Shown here in pieces: positions 43,426-53,038 of a DNA stretch of 64,000 nt. Position numbers and translations under genes: made by a program. The stretch lies in NCBI RefSeq assembly GCF_003669035.1, contig NZ_CP033070.1, positions 434,001-498,000 of the forward strand, written 5' to 3'. The stretch comes from Chryseobacterium sp. 3008163. Lineage in GTDB: Bacteria > Bacteroidota > Bacteroidia > Flavobacteriales > Weeksellaceae. Under the pieces are notes generated by a model. It saw nothing but the letters and a program-made list of their open reading frames with translations. It was not told the origin of the DNA and searched no databases. Numbering within the stretch: the first letter of the stretch is position 1; the number at the start of each line of letters is the position of its first letter.

Positions 43426-44183
43426 ATGAGTAAATTGGAAAACAAGGTAGCGATAGTTACAGGTGCTGCAAAAGGAATAGGTGCTGCAATTGCAAAATAC
43501 TTCGCCCACGAAGGTGCAAAAGTTGTCGTAAATTATGCTTCGAGCAAAGAAGCTGCGGAAGATATCGTTAAGATCATCACCGACTACGGCGGTGTGGCAA
43601 TAGCTGTACAGGCAGATGTTTCCAATGAAGCAGATGTCAACAGATTGTTTGAAGAAACCAAAAAAGCTTTCGGAACGCTGGATATTTTGGTTAACAATGC
43701 AGTATCTCAAGGATATGCAGGTATTGAACAGATTACGGTGGAGGATTTTCACAAAAGTTTTAACGTGAATGTATTAGGAACAATTTTAACCATCCAGTCA
43801 GCTCTGAAACTTTTTGGAGACAATGGTGGAAACATCATCAATATCAGTTCAGGCGCAAGTAAATCTCCACTTCCTCATGCGTCGCTGTATTCTTCTACAA
43901 AAGCTGCGGTAGATGCTTTTACGATTGCATTGTCTAAAGAACTGGGTGCAAAAAACATACGTATCAATTCTATTTTGCCGGGCGCTACAGATACAGAAGG
44001 TGCAGCCAATGCGGGCGTGACTGCGGGAAGTGATTATGAAAAATGTTTATCGAAAAAACACCACTTGGAAGAAGAGGTCAGCCGTCAGATATTGCCAAAG
44101 CTGCGGTATTCCTTGCTTCTGATGATGCAGCGTGGATTACAGGTGAGCAGATTTCTGTTTCGGGTGGGATGTATGGTTTTTAG
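43426..44183 (+). pseudogene. SDR oxidoreductase A, frameshifted near the C-terminus
   Basis: A classical NAD(P)-dependent SDR with TGAAKGIGAAIAKYF, the middle NNAVSQGYAG and the catalytic YSSTKAA. The frame is normal to about base 44038. There five A's (44039-44043) shift it and the predicted tail becomes unrelated. Adding one A restores [20 protein letters not shown] and then [16 protein letters not shown] with a stop at 44181-44183, the family ending. Sequencing error or recent loss are both possible. Confidence 0.88.
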
Positions 44184-44284
44184 TACATATTGATAATCAG
44201 AAACATTCAGTAAATATGAAAATTACAGATATTTAATTATTTGTGATTTTTGATTTTTGAAGAAGATTTAATTTTATGAATGAA

Positions 44285-44319
44285 AATGCCAAATAATTTT
44301 ATCGTTATTCGGCATTTTT
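44285..44319. terminator. Bidirectional terminator between the convergent SDR genes
   Basis: AATGCCAAATAA (44285-44296) pairs with TTATTCGGCATT across one mismatch and an 8-nt loop, followed by a T run on the + strand and an A run before it. Confidence 0.7.
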
Positions 44320-44375
44320 AATATTAGAGGAGTACTTAGATTAAATCATAATCTTGTAATAAGGATTAAAACAAA

Positions 44376-45128
44376 TTATTTCACCAGATAAGTCATTCCT
44401 CCATCAACAAGCAGTTCAGTACCAAGCATAAAAGAAGAATCGTCGGAAGCCAAAAACACCGCAGCACTTCCGATATCAGAAGGTTGCCCTATCCTGCCCG
44501 CCGGCACGGCTTCAGCAAACTGTTGTTTCACAGAAGTGATTTGTTCGGCAGGAATAAACTTTTCAAATGCCGGAGTATCCGTTGTACCAGGAGTTATCAC
44601 ATTCGCTCTTATTTTTCTGTCTAAAAGATCCGTAGAAAATCCTTTCGCCAAATAAATTACAGCAGATTTTGCAGCGCCATAAAGGGTGAATGATGCATAA
44701 GCGCGATGTGCAGCATTGGATCCGATAAGAATAACAGAACTACCATCATTCAAATGAGGTAAAGCTTTTTGAACTGTGAAATAAACTGCTTTTAGGTTCA
44801 AATTCATTAATCTGTCATAATCTTCTTCAGTTGTAGTTGCAACCGTTCCTACGCTTCCTGCACCAGCATTGGCTACCAAAATATCAATCTTTCCAAATTT
44901 ATCTGCTGTTGTTTTAAACGCTTTTTCAAGATCTTCAGCTTTTGTTACATCGGCATTGATAGCGATAAATCCGTCTCCAAGAAGCGCTAAAGCTTTGTCT
45001 AAAGTTTCCTGATTTCTACCAACAATTGCGCCTGTTGCGCCTTCATTTTTTAATGCCTCTGCGATACCAAGACCTATACCACTGTTTCCGCCAGTGATTA
45101 CTGCAACTTTGTTTTTTAATTTACTCAT
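44376..45128 (-). CDS. SDR oxidoreductase B
   Basis: A 250-residue intact classical SDR. It has the cofactor loop TGGNSGIGLGIAEAL, NAGAGSVG, a catalytic Ser in ILIGSNAAH and YGAAKSA (Tyr-x-x-x-Lys), PGTTDTPAF and the family ending LGTELLVDGGMTYL. VGRN after beta-2 favours NADP(H). Relatives are annotated as glucose or 3-oxoacyl-ACP reductases, and the substrate is not predictable. It has a TATCTTTG promoter and an FNR-like box upstream, and lies downstream of crp B on the same strand. Confidence 0.93.
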   Translation of the reverse strand: MSKLKNKVAVITGGNSGIGLGIAEALKNEGATGAIVGRNQETLDKALALLGDGFIAINADVTKAEDLEKAFKTTADKFGKIDILVANAGAGSVGTVATTTEEDYDRLMNLNLKAVYFTVQKALPHLNDGSSVILIGSNAAHRAYASFTLYGAAKSAVIYLAKGFSTDLLDRKIRANVITPGTTDTPAFEKFIPAEQITSVKQQFAEAVPAGRIGQPSDIGSAAVFLASDDSSFMLGTELLVDGGMTYLVK

Positions 45129-45176
45129 AATTGTACATTTTAAATTTTTCAGATATTCTGTTCTGAATTATAAGTA

Positions 45177-45245
45177 CAAAGATATTTCCTCAGCACAAAT
45201 GCATTCTTGACCTGAATCATTAAATACACTTGATTTAAATCAAGT
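45177..45245 (-). promoter_or_regulatory. SDR B promoter with FNR/CRP-like palindrome
   Basis: On the minus strand TATCTTTG (45177-45184) lies about 50 bp before the SDR ATG. Forty-three bases upstream of it is an 18-bp perfect palindrome (45228-45245) whose core TTGAT-TTAA-ATCAA equals the classical FNR box. Binding by the adjacent Crp/Fnr protein is likely. Confidence 0.78.
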
Positions 45246-45325
45246 CATAGATTTGAAGTTTCTGGAAGTATTTTTTTGAAATTAGAAGAAGGAAAATAAA
45301 AGAGAGAAGATATTAGTATAAATTT

Positions 45326-45916
45326 CTATTTTGAATTTATTTTTTTTCGCAATCTGCTCAATGTTTCAGGAGACAAACCTAAATAGGACGCAATCATATT
45401 TTGAGGAAACCGTTGTAAAAAGTGAGGATAATTATTGACAAAATCAGAAAAACGTTCTTCTGCTGTATAACGGATAACAGCTTGCATCCTTTTTTGATTT
45501 GCAATTGCATTGTTCTGCTTGATGACCTCCATCATTGCCGAAAATGCCGGGATATGTTTAAAAAATTCTTCAACCTGAGCATTGGTCACCTGCAACACTT
45601 CTAAATCCTCTATTGCCTGTATGTTGTACTGACTTGGCGTCAGATGATAAAAACTTTCAAAATCAGCCAGCCACCAGTTTTCGACACTTAGTTTAAGAAT
45701 ATTTTCATTTCCTTCTTCATCCACAGAAAATGTTCTGGCAGATCCTTTTACGATAAATCCTGTATATTTGCAGACATCTCCTTCCTGCAGAAAATATTGT
45801 TTTTTCCGGAACCTTCGTGGTTTCATATGAGCTTCGATCACTAATTTTTCACCCTCAGAAAGTATTTCTCCGGACATTTTTTTAATGTAGTCATAAAAAG
45901 CTTCGAAATTGGACAT
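45326..45916 (-). CDS. Crp/Fnr family transcriptional regulator B
   Basis: A 196-residue paralogue of 42438-43022 (judged well over half identical by eye): KKQYFLQEGDVCKYTGFIV, SVENWWLADFESFYHLTP, and the HTH QNMIASYLGLSPETLSRLRK. It too lacks FNR cysteines and the cAMP-binding motif. It precedes SDR B on the minus strand, and the palindrome between them is a classical FNR-type site. In this family the SDR next door is commonly the regulated gene. Confidence 0.92.
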   Translation of the reverse strand: MSNFEAFYDYIKKMSGEILSEGEKLVIEAHMKPRRFRKKQYFLQEGDVCKYTGFIVKGSARTFSVDEEGNENILKLSVENWWLADFESFYHLTPSQYNIQAIEDLEVLQVTNAQVEEFFKHIPAFSAMMEVIKQNNAIANQKRMQAVIRYTAEERFSDFVNNYPHFLQRFPQNMIASYLGLSPETLSRLRKKINSK

Positions 45917-46737
45917 TTACAAGTAGCTATTAGTTTGCAATATACTAAGACGTCTATTTAAAACAAAATCATTTCTTAAATATCCGAGCTTCAGAATTAG
46001 AAATCTCTAAACAGGATTATCTATTTTGTGAAATTGTAGCAATTCTTTCTAAATCTTCAATAAAAAATTTCTATATTTCTTCGGTTATGGGTCCAAAATC
46101 GGACATCGATTTATAAAAAATGTACCTTTAGTTAAGTCTTTTAAAGCAAATTGTTAGATAATCAAGTTATTTCAAATAACTTTTCAGCTCCCTGTTTGCC
46201 CCTATAAAAAAAACCCTTGAATATCATTGTATTAAAGGGCTTTGCTGTGTTCCCATCTAGGCTTCGCTAATATTTTTCGAAAGAAAAACCGGAAAAAAGA
46301 AATAACATAATCTTATCAGACAACTGGAGGTACGCAAAGAAAGGGAATATTCGATAGTACCTTAAGGGACGAAACAGTTTATGCCATTTGTTTTTGGCTT
46401 TGAATCACGGGGTGTCAGCTGTACGATTTATTCTGAAAAATATCTATTCAATTCAATAGATAAAAAATGAATCTCCATGAATTTTAATGATCATCTATAT
46501 TTTATTTATTTTTTTAATTACGACACAAAGTATTGTATAATATTCAGATTATAAATAACTTAGCAAGATTTACCTTTCTTATTTTTTTCTTTGAGCAATT
46601 AAATGTAAGTTGATATTTGAGATTTTTTTGTATGGTAAAGCCATTCAATACCTAACATTGACTCTATAATGCCATAGTCAGTGCAAGTATCACCTTTCTA
46701 AGTATGTTAGATATCTACTATGGATTTGCTAACATAA
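45917..46737. other. Spacer left of the recombinase with a hairpin
   Basis: No gene is recognised. AAACCCTT and AAGGGCTTT arms (46207-46240) form a hairpin whose minus-strand product ends in eight T's, as a terminator would. Further right, GGTAC and GTACC (about 46331-46363) are inverted. These may be structured ends of the element carrying the recombinase or a leftover RNA gene; I cannot decide. Confidence 0.4.
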
Positions 46738-46944
46738 ATGTCAGAAGCAATGGAAAGAAATAATGATAAAAAAGATAACTCTTTTATAGAAAAAAATATT
46801 TTAACCTTCGAACAGAAAAAAGAAGAGGAGAAAGAGGAGCTGTTAAATAAGCTGATTGTAAGAATAATTGTTTCTATTACCTTAAAAGAATATTATGAAA
46901 CGTGCGATAAGATATCTAAGATTCAGTCAACTGGGACAAAGTAA
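46738..46944 (+). CDS. Small charged protein overlapping the recombinase start
   Basis: A 68-residue protein with no recognised family. It has a Lys/Glu-rich helix ([15 protein letters not shown]) followed by a hydrophobic stretch ([14 protein letters not shown]). Its last 50 bp overlap the start of the recombinase gene in another frame, an arrangement that suggests translational coupling. It could be a recombination directionality factor or just a leader peptide. No HTH is visible. Confidence 0.5.
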   Translation: MSEAMERNNDKKDNSFIEKNILTFEQKKEEEKEELLNKLIVRIIVSITLKEYYETCDKISKIQSTGTK

Positions 46945-48568
46945 TGGCTCTATTGAAAGACAAGAGCTTTATACAGATCAATGGTTAGCATTTAATGATG
47001 TAACGCTAGTTGATACATTTATTGACAGAGGTAAAAGTGCTAGAACATTTGATCGTCCTGATTTTAACAAATTAAGAGAATTCATCACAAAACATCACAG
47101 CTCAGTAGATTATCTTTTGGTTGACCAACTTGATAGATTCAGTCGAGATGCTGGTGAAGCGATGAGTTTAGTGAAACTTTTACAACAAAAATACAATATA
47201 CAAATTGTTAGTGTTACTGAAGGTATTACCTTCGATTATAATACTCCTGGAAGTTTTTTTCGTGCAGGTCTTCAATTGCTTTTAGCTGAAGAAGATAATA
47301 TTAACAGAAGCATAAAAGTTAAGGGTGGAATTTACACTGCAAAAGCAAAAGAAGGTCGTTTTGTATATAAAAACGCTCCTTTCGGCTATACAAAGCAAGG
47401 TGAAAGAAAGGATAGAAAATTAGTAATTAATGAAGCAGAAGCAAAAATAGTTCGTTTTATTTATGATTCATACTTAGGAGGTACGCCCTTATATCTAATA
47501 AAAGAAAATGCTCTGAGTATAGGTTTCAATAGAAAAGGGAATATGGCTGTGGAAAGAGTTCTAAGAAATCCTGTATATGCAGGATTGTTAAAAGTAGAAT
47601 CACACAAAGAGTATGCTGGGGGTCTGTTTCCGGGTATTCACGAACCAATAATAAATTTGCTTACGTGGAAAATTGTTCAAGAGAAGATGAAACGTCCTAT
47701 GAAGATTAAAACTGTAATAGATGATAATATACCACTTAGAGGCGTATTAAAATGTCATTGTGGGCAACCTTTATCCGGAGCGCCTTCTCGAGGTAAAGCT
47801 GGTAGGTATTATTACTATTATAAATGCAAACATTCAAAGCATAATAATATAAGTGCTATCAAGTCACATGAGCAGTTTTTAAGAATCTGTGATCTCATGA
47901 GTTTGTCTATTGAAAACATAAAGAAAATTAAATTGTCATGCAGAAAATCACTTGACCTAGAACTGAAGGAGAACCAACTTGTTCTTAAAGAAAACCAGAA
48001 AAAATTATCAGAGACTGAACAAAACTTATATTCAGTAGAAGATAAGTGGATAAAAAATGATATTACCAAGGAAACTTTTGAGAGATGGTCAAATTTATAT
48101 AATACTGAGATTAGAGTGTTGAATACAAGTATAGAGAGATTAAGTACCAATCAGAATAAAGCATATAAAATCTTAGAGAAAAATCTCAACTCTTTAAATG
48201 ACATAAGACAAATATATTCAAAGGCAAATACAATACAAAAAAGGGAATTCGTAAACTTGGTGTTCGACAGCAACCTTTATTATGAAAACGGTATCTATCG
48301 AACACCTACTATGCTTGGTATCTTCTCTCATAATTCTTTGAAAATGAAAGACAAAGGCCTTCTTGTATATGAAAAAAAAAGAGTCTTCATGTTGAAGACC
48401 CTTTTAGCGGAGAGAGAGGGATTCGAACCCCCGGACCTGTTACAGTCAATAGTTTTCAAGACTATCGCAATCGACCACTCTGCCATCTCTCCATTAACTC
48501 CGATATATGTCGTTGTTTTTGGTGGTGCAAATATAAAACTCTTTTCAATATCTGCAAAACAATTTTAA
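46895..48568 (+). CDS. Serine recombinase (large), C-terminus running through tRNA-Ser
   Basis: A site-specific serine recombinase of 557 codons. The catalytic Ser11 ([11 protein letters not shown]) and SIERQ helix are near the N-terminus, and the second motif is [14 protein letters not shown]. The recombinase domain FGYTKQG followed by [12 protein letters not shown], a zinc-ribbon ([11 protein letters not shown] ... YKCKH) and a coiled-coil region follow. The natural end is probably near [11 protein letters not shown] (about 48375). The remaining about 60 residues translate the terminator and tRNA-Ser in antisense ([11 protein letters not shown]...), so they come from host DNA joined at the attachment site. 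This is the integrase of an element inserted by tRNA-Ser. Confidence 0.88.
   Translation: MKRAIRYLRFSQLGQSNGSIERQELYTDQWLAFNDVTLVDTFIDRGKSARTFDRPDFNKLREFITKHHSSVDYLLVDQLDRFSRDAGEAMSLVKLLQQKYNIQIVSVTEGITFDYNTPGSFFRAGLQLLLAEEDNINRSIKVKGGIYTAKAKEGRFVYKNAPFGYTKQGERKDRKLVINEAEAKIVRFIYDSYLGGTPLYLIKENALSIGFNRKGNMAVERVLRNPVYAGLLKVESHKEYAGGLFPGIHEPIINLLTWKIVQEKMKRPMKIKTVIDDNIPLRGVLKCHCGQPLSGAPSRGKAGRYYYYYKCKHSKHNNISAIKSHEQFLRICDLMSLSIENIKKIKLSCRKSLDLELKENQLVLKENQKKLSETEQNLYSVEDKWIKNDITKETFERWSNLYNTEIRVLNTSIERLSTNQNKAYKILEKNLNSLNDIRQIYSKANTIQKREFVNLVFDSNLYYENGIYRTPTMLGIFSHNSLKMKDKGLLVYEKKRVFMLKTLLAEREGFEPPDLLQSIVFKTIAIDHSAISPLTPIYVVVFGGANIKLFSISAKQF
48371..48402 (-). terminator. Terminator of tRNA-Ser, inside the recombinase reading frame
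   Basis: On the minus strand a GTCTTCA-ACA-TGAAGAC hairpin is followed by a run of nine T's (48372-48380). It lies 6 bp beyond the tRNA 3' end and is antisense to the recombinase tail. Confidence 0.75.
48408..48492 (-). tRNA. tRNA-Ser (anticodon TGA)
   Basis: An 85-nt cloverleaf. The acceptor GGAGAGA (5' end at 48492) pairs with TCTCTCC, with discriminator G and no encoded CCA. The anticodon loop is CTTGAAA (anticodon TGA). There is a long variable arm typical of class II tRNAs, and a T arm GGGGG-TTCGAAT-CCCTC. It is the attachment target next to the serine recombinase. Confidence 0.95.
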
Positions 48569-48655
48569 ATTAAATTTTACTTAAAATTAATAATCCATTA
48601 AAAATCAATTGGATTATTTTTAATGGAAATTAATTATTGTACCAAAAATTTAGAA

Positions 48656-49597
48656 TTAATGTAATTCTGCCAAATACTTTTCCGCATCCATGGCTGCCAT
48701 ACAACCGCTTCCTGCCGCTGTAATTGCTTGTCTGTAGATATGATCCTGAACGTCTCCTGCCGCAAAAACTCCCGGAAGATTAGTTCTTGTAGAACCTTTT
48801 TCAGTTGCGATATATCCGTTTTCATCTAAATCAATTTGGCCAGCGAAAATATCAGTGTTTGGCTTATGACCAATAGCGATGAAAATCCCGTGTACATCAA
48901 CTGTAGATTTTTCCTGAGTTTGATTGTTGATCACAACTGCTCTTTCCACCAAATTATTTTCCCCTTCAATTCCAATCAATTCATGGTGAAATTTTACTTC
49001 AATATTCGGTGTATTTTCAACTCTGTGAATCATTGCTTTTGAAGCTCTGAATTCACCTTTTCTCACTAACATTGTTACTTTATTCACCAATTTCGCAAGA
49101 TAAGTTGCCTCTTCAGCTGCGGTATCGCCCGCTCCTACTACGACTACATCTTTTCCTCTGTAGAAAAATCCGTCGCAGGTTGCACATGCTGAAACTCCAC
49201 CTCCATTGTATTTTTTTTCGTCGTCTAAACCTAAATATTTTGCAGTAGCACCTGTAGAAATAATCACAGTTTTAGCAAAAATCTCTTTATTTCCTGCATA
49301 TAGTTTATGAACACCACCAACCTCTTTAGAAAATTCGGCTTTGGTAATCATTTCGTAAAGAACTTTTGTATCAAACCTTTCAGCTTGTTTTTGCAGATCC
49401 ATCATCATTTCAGGGCCGGTAATTCCTGCAGGGTAACCAGGGAAATTATCAACTTCAGTCGTTGTCGTCAATTGTCCACCCGGTTCCAAACCTGTATATA
49501 ATTGTGGTTTAAGGTCTGCTCTTGCTGCATAAATTGCTGCTGTAAAACCAGAAGGTCCAGATCCTACGATCACACAATCTAAAATATTTTCTTCCAT
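48656..49597 (-). CDS. trxB: Thioredoxin-disulfide reductase
   Basis: A 313-residue low-molecular-weight TrxR that passes electrons from NADPH through FAD to thioredoxin. It shows the FAD motif VGSGPSGFTAAIYAAR near residue 11, the redox-active Cys138-Ala-Thr-Cys141 (SACATCDGFFY), the NADPH motif VGAGDTAAEEA and the C-terminal GVFAAGDVQDHIYRQAITAA. Length is canonical. It is a core gene located just outside the tRNA-Ser integration point. Confidence 0.97.
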   Translation of the reverse strand: MEENILDCVIVGSGPSGFTAAIYAARADLKPQLYTGLEPGGQLTTTTEVDNFPGYPAGITGPEMMMDLQKQAERFDTKVLYEMITKAEFSKEVGGVHKLYAGNKEIFAKTVIISTGATAKYLGLDDEKKYNGGGVSACATCDGFFYRGKDVVVVGAGDTAAEEATYLAKLVNKVTMLVRKGEFRASKAMIHRVENTPNIEVKFHHELIGIEGENNLVERAVVINNQTQEKSTVDVHGIFIAIGHKPNTDIFAGQIDLDENGYIATEKGSTRTNLPGVFAAGDVQDHIYRQAITAAGSGCMAAMDAEKYLAELH

Positions 49598-49833
49598 AAT
49601 TCTCTTTTCAAAAAGATTTTAATTTTAAGACGACAAAGTTCGTGATTTTTAATATTTAATTAAAGAAAAATTAATGATACTTGTCAATATTAAATATGTT
49701 GGTTTTCGATAACTGCATTTCTTTACTATGACTCTTTGCGACCCGACCTGAGTGGAGCTCTTTTTGCGTAGCAAAAAAGCGGGAACGGAGGGCGGAAAAT
49801 GTCGCCCAAATAAAAGAAATGACTACATTCAAT

Positions 49834-50870
49834 CTAAACCTTCATTTTGATTTTATCAACATTGATAATCTTATAAACCAATTCCTTTATTAGTTCGGCT
49901 TCACTCATATTCACAGCGCCCAAACCTTTCCCTTTCATATCAAATTCTCTCAAAATAGAAATCACTCTGGTAGAATGTTTTAAAGGATACAGCCTTGCCG
50001 CCTCGGCATAATCTTTCAAAAAGTAAGGGTTCACGCCCATCTGCGAAGCAATCACTTGTGGCGATTGACCAATCATTGTATTGTAAATGATCACATTTGA
50101 GAAATAATTGTACAAGCTCGAAAGTAACATCACAAACGGATTATTCTTAGGGTTTTTACCCATAAAATGAGCGATTTTAAATGCAGCATTTGCATTTTTA
50201 GTACCTAAAGCTTTCTGCAATTCGAAGACATTGAATTCTTTACTGATTCCGATGTGATTTTCAACGATAGTTCCGTCTAAAATCTGCCCTTCTTTCAGAA
50301 TAATTTTCAGTTTACCTAATTCATTAGATATTCTTGAAAGGTCGTTCCCAAGATATTCTGCCAAAAGATGAGAAATATTCGGGGCAGTTTTTATTTTTAA
50401 TCTGAGACATTCATCGGCAATCCATTTTGGAAGATTGTGGTCTTTGAACGATTCGCTCAGAAAAAGCGCATTTATTTTCGTTAAAGTTTTAGTAACCTTT
50501 TTTCGGCTGTCTAACTTCTTGTGTTTGTGTGCAAAAACCAAAACCGTAGACGGAACCGGATTTTCAACATACGCTTCTAAAGCTCTGCTTTCCTCATCAT
50601 TAAATTTTAAATCCTGCGCTTCTTTTACAATAATCATCTGTTTGTCGCCCATCATCGGAAACTGTCTTGCCAAAGAAAGCACTTCCTGATAGGTTGTGTC
50701 TTTTCCGTAAGTCACAGTTTGATTGAAGGCTTTTTCGTCTTCCTCCAGAAAGTCGTGTTCAAGGGCTTTTACAGCAACGTCAATAAAGTAAGGTTCTTCT
50801 CCGTGGAAAAAATAAATCGGTAATACTTCTTTATTTTTAATATTTTGAGGATTAAATCTAATTCTTTCAT
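49834..50870 (-). pseudogene. holA: DNA polymerase III subunit delta (HolA), start region frameshifted by one base
   Basis: The clamp-loader delta subunit opens the beta clamp. The body (49834-50715 and upstream codons to about 50840) carries IYFFHGEEPYFID, the Walker-A-like remnant of delta, then QFPMMGDKQMIIVKEAQDL and later PFVMLLSSLYNYFSN. The true start is ATG 50870 (MKELDLILK). After nine codons four T's on the + strand (50843-50846) should be five for the frame to enter NIKNKEVLPIYFF. As read, the ATG frame is broken and only a GTG at 50715 starts the rest. An essential gene is unlikely to be broken, so a base-calling error is probable. Treat it as functional holA. Confidence 0.9.
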
Positions 50871-50878
50871 CTTAATTA

Positions 50879-51310
50879 ATGGAACTTCCCAAACTGAATT
50901 TTCAGGAAACTTTTGATTTTAAATTCAAGAAAGACAAAGATAAGTTTTTTATCTATGACTTGGTACGCAAAACTTACCTTTTGCTGACGCCTGAAGAGTG
51001 GGTTCGGCAGCATTGGATTCATTATTATCTCACAGTAAAATCTTATTCTGTATCTGCTTTGATTACAGAAAAAAAGATTGTTCTCAATGGTTTAACGAAA
51101 AGAATTGACCTTTTGGTTACCGAAAAAGCACAGCCTAAAATTCTGATTGAATGTAAAGCTCCGCAAATTAAACTCACTGAAAAAACTTTCGAACAAACTG
51201 CAAGATACAATTCCATTATTGGTGCTTCTGAAATTGTTTTAACGAATGGTTTGCAGCATATCAATGCGTATTATGAGAATGGAGAATATCAGTTTTATAG
51301 AGCGGATTAA
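50879..51310 (+). CDS. HsdR-N-like (type I restriction enzyme R protein N-terminal) nuclease-fold protein
   Basis: A 143-residue single-domain protein of the HSDR_N_2 family. The PD-(D/E)xK-type core is KRIDLLVTEKAQPKILIECK, giving Asp, Glu and Lys in the expected spacing. PEEWVRQHWIHYYL is the conserved N-terminal helix. It stands alone without hsdM or hsdS, as widely conserved in Flavobacteriia next to holA, so a housekeeping DNA-repair role is more likely than restriction. It is divergent from holA with only 8 bp between the two start codons. Confidence 0.9.
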   Translation: MELPKLNFQETFDFKFKKDKDKFFIYDLVRKTYLLLTPEEWVRQHWIHYYLTVKSYSVSALITEKKIVLNGLTKRIDLLVTEKAQPKILIECKAPQIKLTEKTFEQTARYNSIIGASEIVLTNGLQHINAYYENGEYQFYRAD

Positions 51311-51443
51311 GGTTGAGGATTAGAATAAATTTTAGCTTAAAAACTAATATAACAAATTTGTAACAGAGAAATATTTTAAGTTGTGAGATTTGAGAAATTA
51401 TTGGTGCGATTTGTGTTCATTAATTTTAAATGATTACAAAAAT

Positions 51444-52187
51444 ATGATAAAATCAATCTTCATCACCGCAACTTTGCTTGCTTCAGCAACAGTTTTCAGT
51501 CAGAATCTGAAAAAAGTTTCTTATCAAGACGGCACTCAAAAACTAAACGGCTTGGTCACTTCAAATGCCGGAAAAAAACTTCCCGGAGTTCTCATACTTC
51601 CCGCATGGAAAGGAATTGACGATGAAGCAAAAACTGCAGCCGCAGATTTAGAAAAACAAGGTTATATTGCATTTATCGCCGACATTTATGGTGAAGGAAA
51701 TATTCCTGCAGACAATACCTCTGCCGGAAAAACTGCAGGATTTTACAAAAAAGATTACGCAGCCTACCAAAAGAGAATTTCTCTTGCATTGGAACAACTG
51801 AAAAAAAACGGAGCCATTCCTGAAAAAATTGCCGTCATCGGATATTGTTTTGGCGGAACCGGAGCTTTAGAATCTGCGAGAGGAAAATTGCCTGTTGTGG
51901 GCGTAGTTTCCATTCACGGAAGCATTGGAAAAGATCAGTCGAGACCGAATGAAGCTATTTCAACTAAAATTTTAGTAGAAAACCCTGCGGAGGATAAAGG
52001 AGTAACTCCAGAAGATTATAACAACCTGATAAAAGAAATGAATGATGGAAAAGCAGATTGGCAAATCATTACTTACGCCAACTCAAAACACACTTTTACT
52101 GACCCAAAATCTGCAGATTACAATCCCGTGATGGCAAAAAGAGCCTGGAATCACACGCTGATGTTTTTGAAAGAAATTTTGAAGTAA
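51444..52187 (+). CDS. Secreted dienelactone hydrolase family protein
   Basis: A 247-residue alpha/beta hydrolase from ATG 51444 (MIKSIFITATLLASATVFSQ, a signal peptide). A further-upstream TTG in the same frame is rejected. The nucleophile is Cys135 in GYCFGGTGA, as in dienelactone hydrolases. The acid and His lie in the C-terminal part (NSKHTFTDP). Normal DLHs are cytosolic, but this clade carries a signal peptide and probably acts on periplasmic esters of unknown nature. Confidence 0.9.
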   Translation: MIKSIFITATLLASATVFSQNLKKVSYQDGTQKLNGLVTSNAGKKLPGVLILPAWKGIDDEAKTAAADLEKQGYIAFIADIYGEGNIPADNTSAGKTAGFYKKDYAAYQKRISLALEQLKKNGAIPEKIAVIGYCFGGTGALESARGKLPVVGVVSIHGSIGKDQSRPNEAISTKILVENPAEDKGVTPEDYNNLIKEMNDGKADWQIITYANSKHTFTDPKSADYNPVMAKRAWNHTLMFLKEILK

Positions 52188-52204
52188 TTGAAATATAATA
52201 AAGT

Positions 52205-52235
52205 AAAAACAACCTCATTGATTGAGGTTGTTTTT
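52205..52235. terminator. Bidirectional terminator
   Basis: AAAAACAACCTCA pairs perfectly with TGAGGTTGTTTTT around a 5-nt loop, between the convergent stops of the hydrolase (52187) and the zinc-ribbon gene (52238). Confidence 0.85.
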
Positions 52236-52237
52236 GT

Positions 52238-52468
52238 TTATAAATCACTGGTTGTGCTACAATTAGAACACCAACAATATTCATTTTCTCTATCTTTTAA
52301 CCTTATTTTTGATTTTTCTTTGCAGTTTTCACATACTAGCTCAACATTGTCAGTCTGCTTCGCTTCGTAATCGCAACTAAAGCAACTCCAACTCGTCAGA
52401 TGAGTTTTCCCGTTGATAAACCAAGTAAATGAATTTTCTTTGCATTTAGGACAAATTTGTAACGCCAT
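52238..52468 (-). CDS. Small zinc-ribbon protein
   Basis: A 76-residue protein with four Cys pairs: CPKC near the N-terminus, CFSC, CENC and CSNC (within CWCSNC), making two zinc ribbons. It is too small for catalysis and is probably a nucleic-acid or protein-binding module. It starts 2 bp after the upstream cupin stop, so the two are likely co-transcribed. Confidence 0.75.
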   Translation of the reverse strand: MALQICPKCKENSFTWFINGKTHLTSWSCFSCDYEAKQTDNVELVCENCKEKSKIRLKDRENEYCWCSNCSTTSDL

Positions 52469-52470
52469 AT

Positions 52471-52839
52471 TTAAATTATTTCTTGTTCTCTATTCACTAA
52501 TTCCATCGAAAATGCAGGGAGGCAGATCGCAATATACTCGCACGGTTCTGAGAACGGATTGCTGTAACGTACTCTTGCCCCTTTTTCAATTAAAATACTT
52601 TGTCCTTTTTCTAAAATAACATTTTCTCCATCAATTTCAAATTGCTTTTTACCTGAAATAATAATGGTAAATTCATCAAATTCAGGAGTTTGATGAGGCT
52701 CGCTCCAATCTGGCGGAGCAACCATGTGTGCAATTGAAATATTTGGGTTCTGGGTTGAGTTTCCCCAGTGTTCTTCTATCAATTTTCCGTCGTTTGTAGG
52801 AACTACAAAAGGTGATTTCTGAATTTTATATTTTTTCAT
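52471..52839 (-). CDS. Cupin-domain protein
   Basis: A 122-residue single cupin barrel. Motif 1 is EPHQTPEFDEFTIIISG (His and Glu ligands) and the second strand set is DGENVILEKGQSILIEKGAR. It lies directly upstream of the zinc-ribbon gene on the same strand. Substrate unknown. Confidence 0.85.
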   Translation of the reverse strand: MKKYKIQKSPFVVPTNDGKLIEEHWGNSTQNPNISIAHMVAPPDWSEPHQTPEFDEFTIIISGKKQFEIDGENVILEKGQSILIEKGARVRYSNPFSEPCEYIAICLPAFSMELVNREQEII

Positions 52840-53038
52840 TTTATTACTAATTATTTTTTAACGCAAAGGTCGCAAAGATTTTTTAACTACTAAATGTTTT
52901 TAAGTTACACAAAGCCGTTTCACTTATAAAAGCTCACAAAGTTTTTTATATAAAACAAATTGTTGACAAGCTATAATTTAAATCTCTCGCAGATTTTGCT
53001 GATATATTTTCAGCATTCAAAATCTGCGTGAAACTTAC

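Noticed and set aside
50879..51310. Restriction-modification locus
   Set aside because: Only an HsdR-N-like single domain is present, with no methyltransferase or specificity gene; its location by holA suggests housekeeping.
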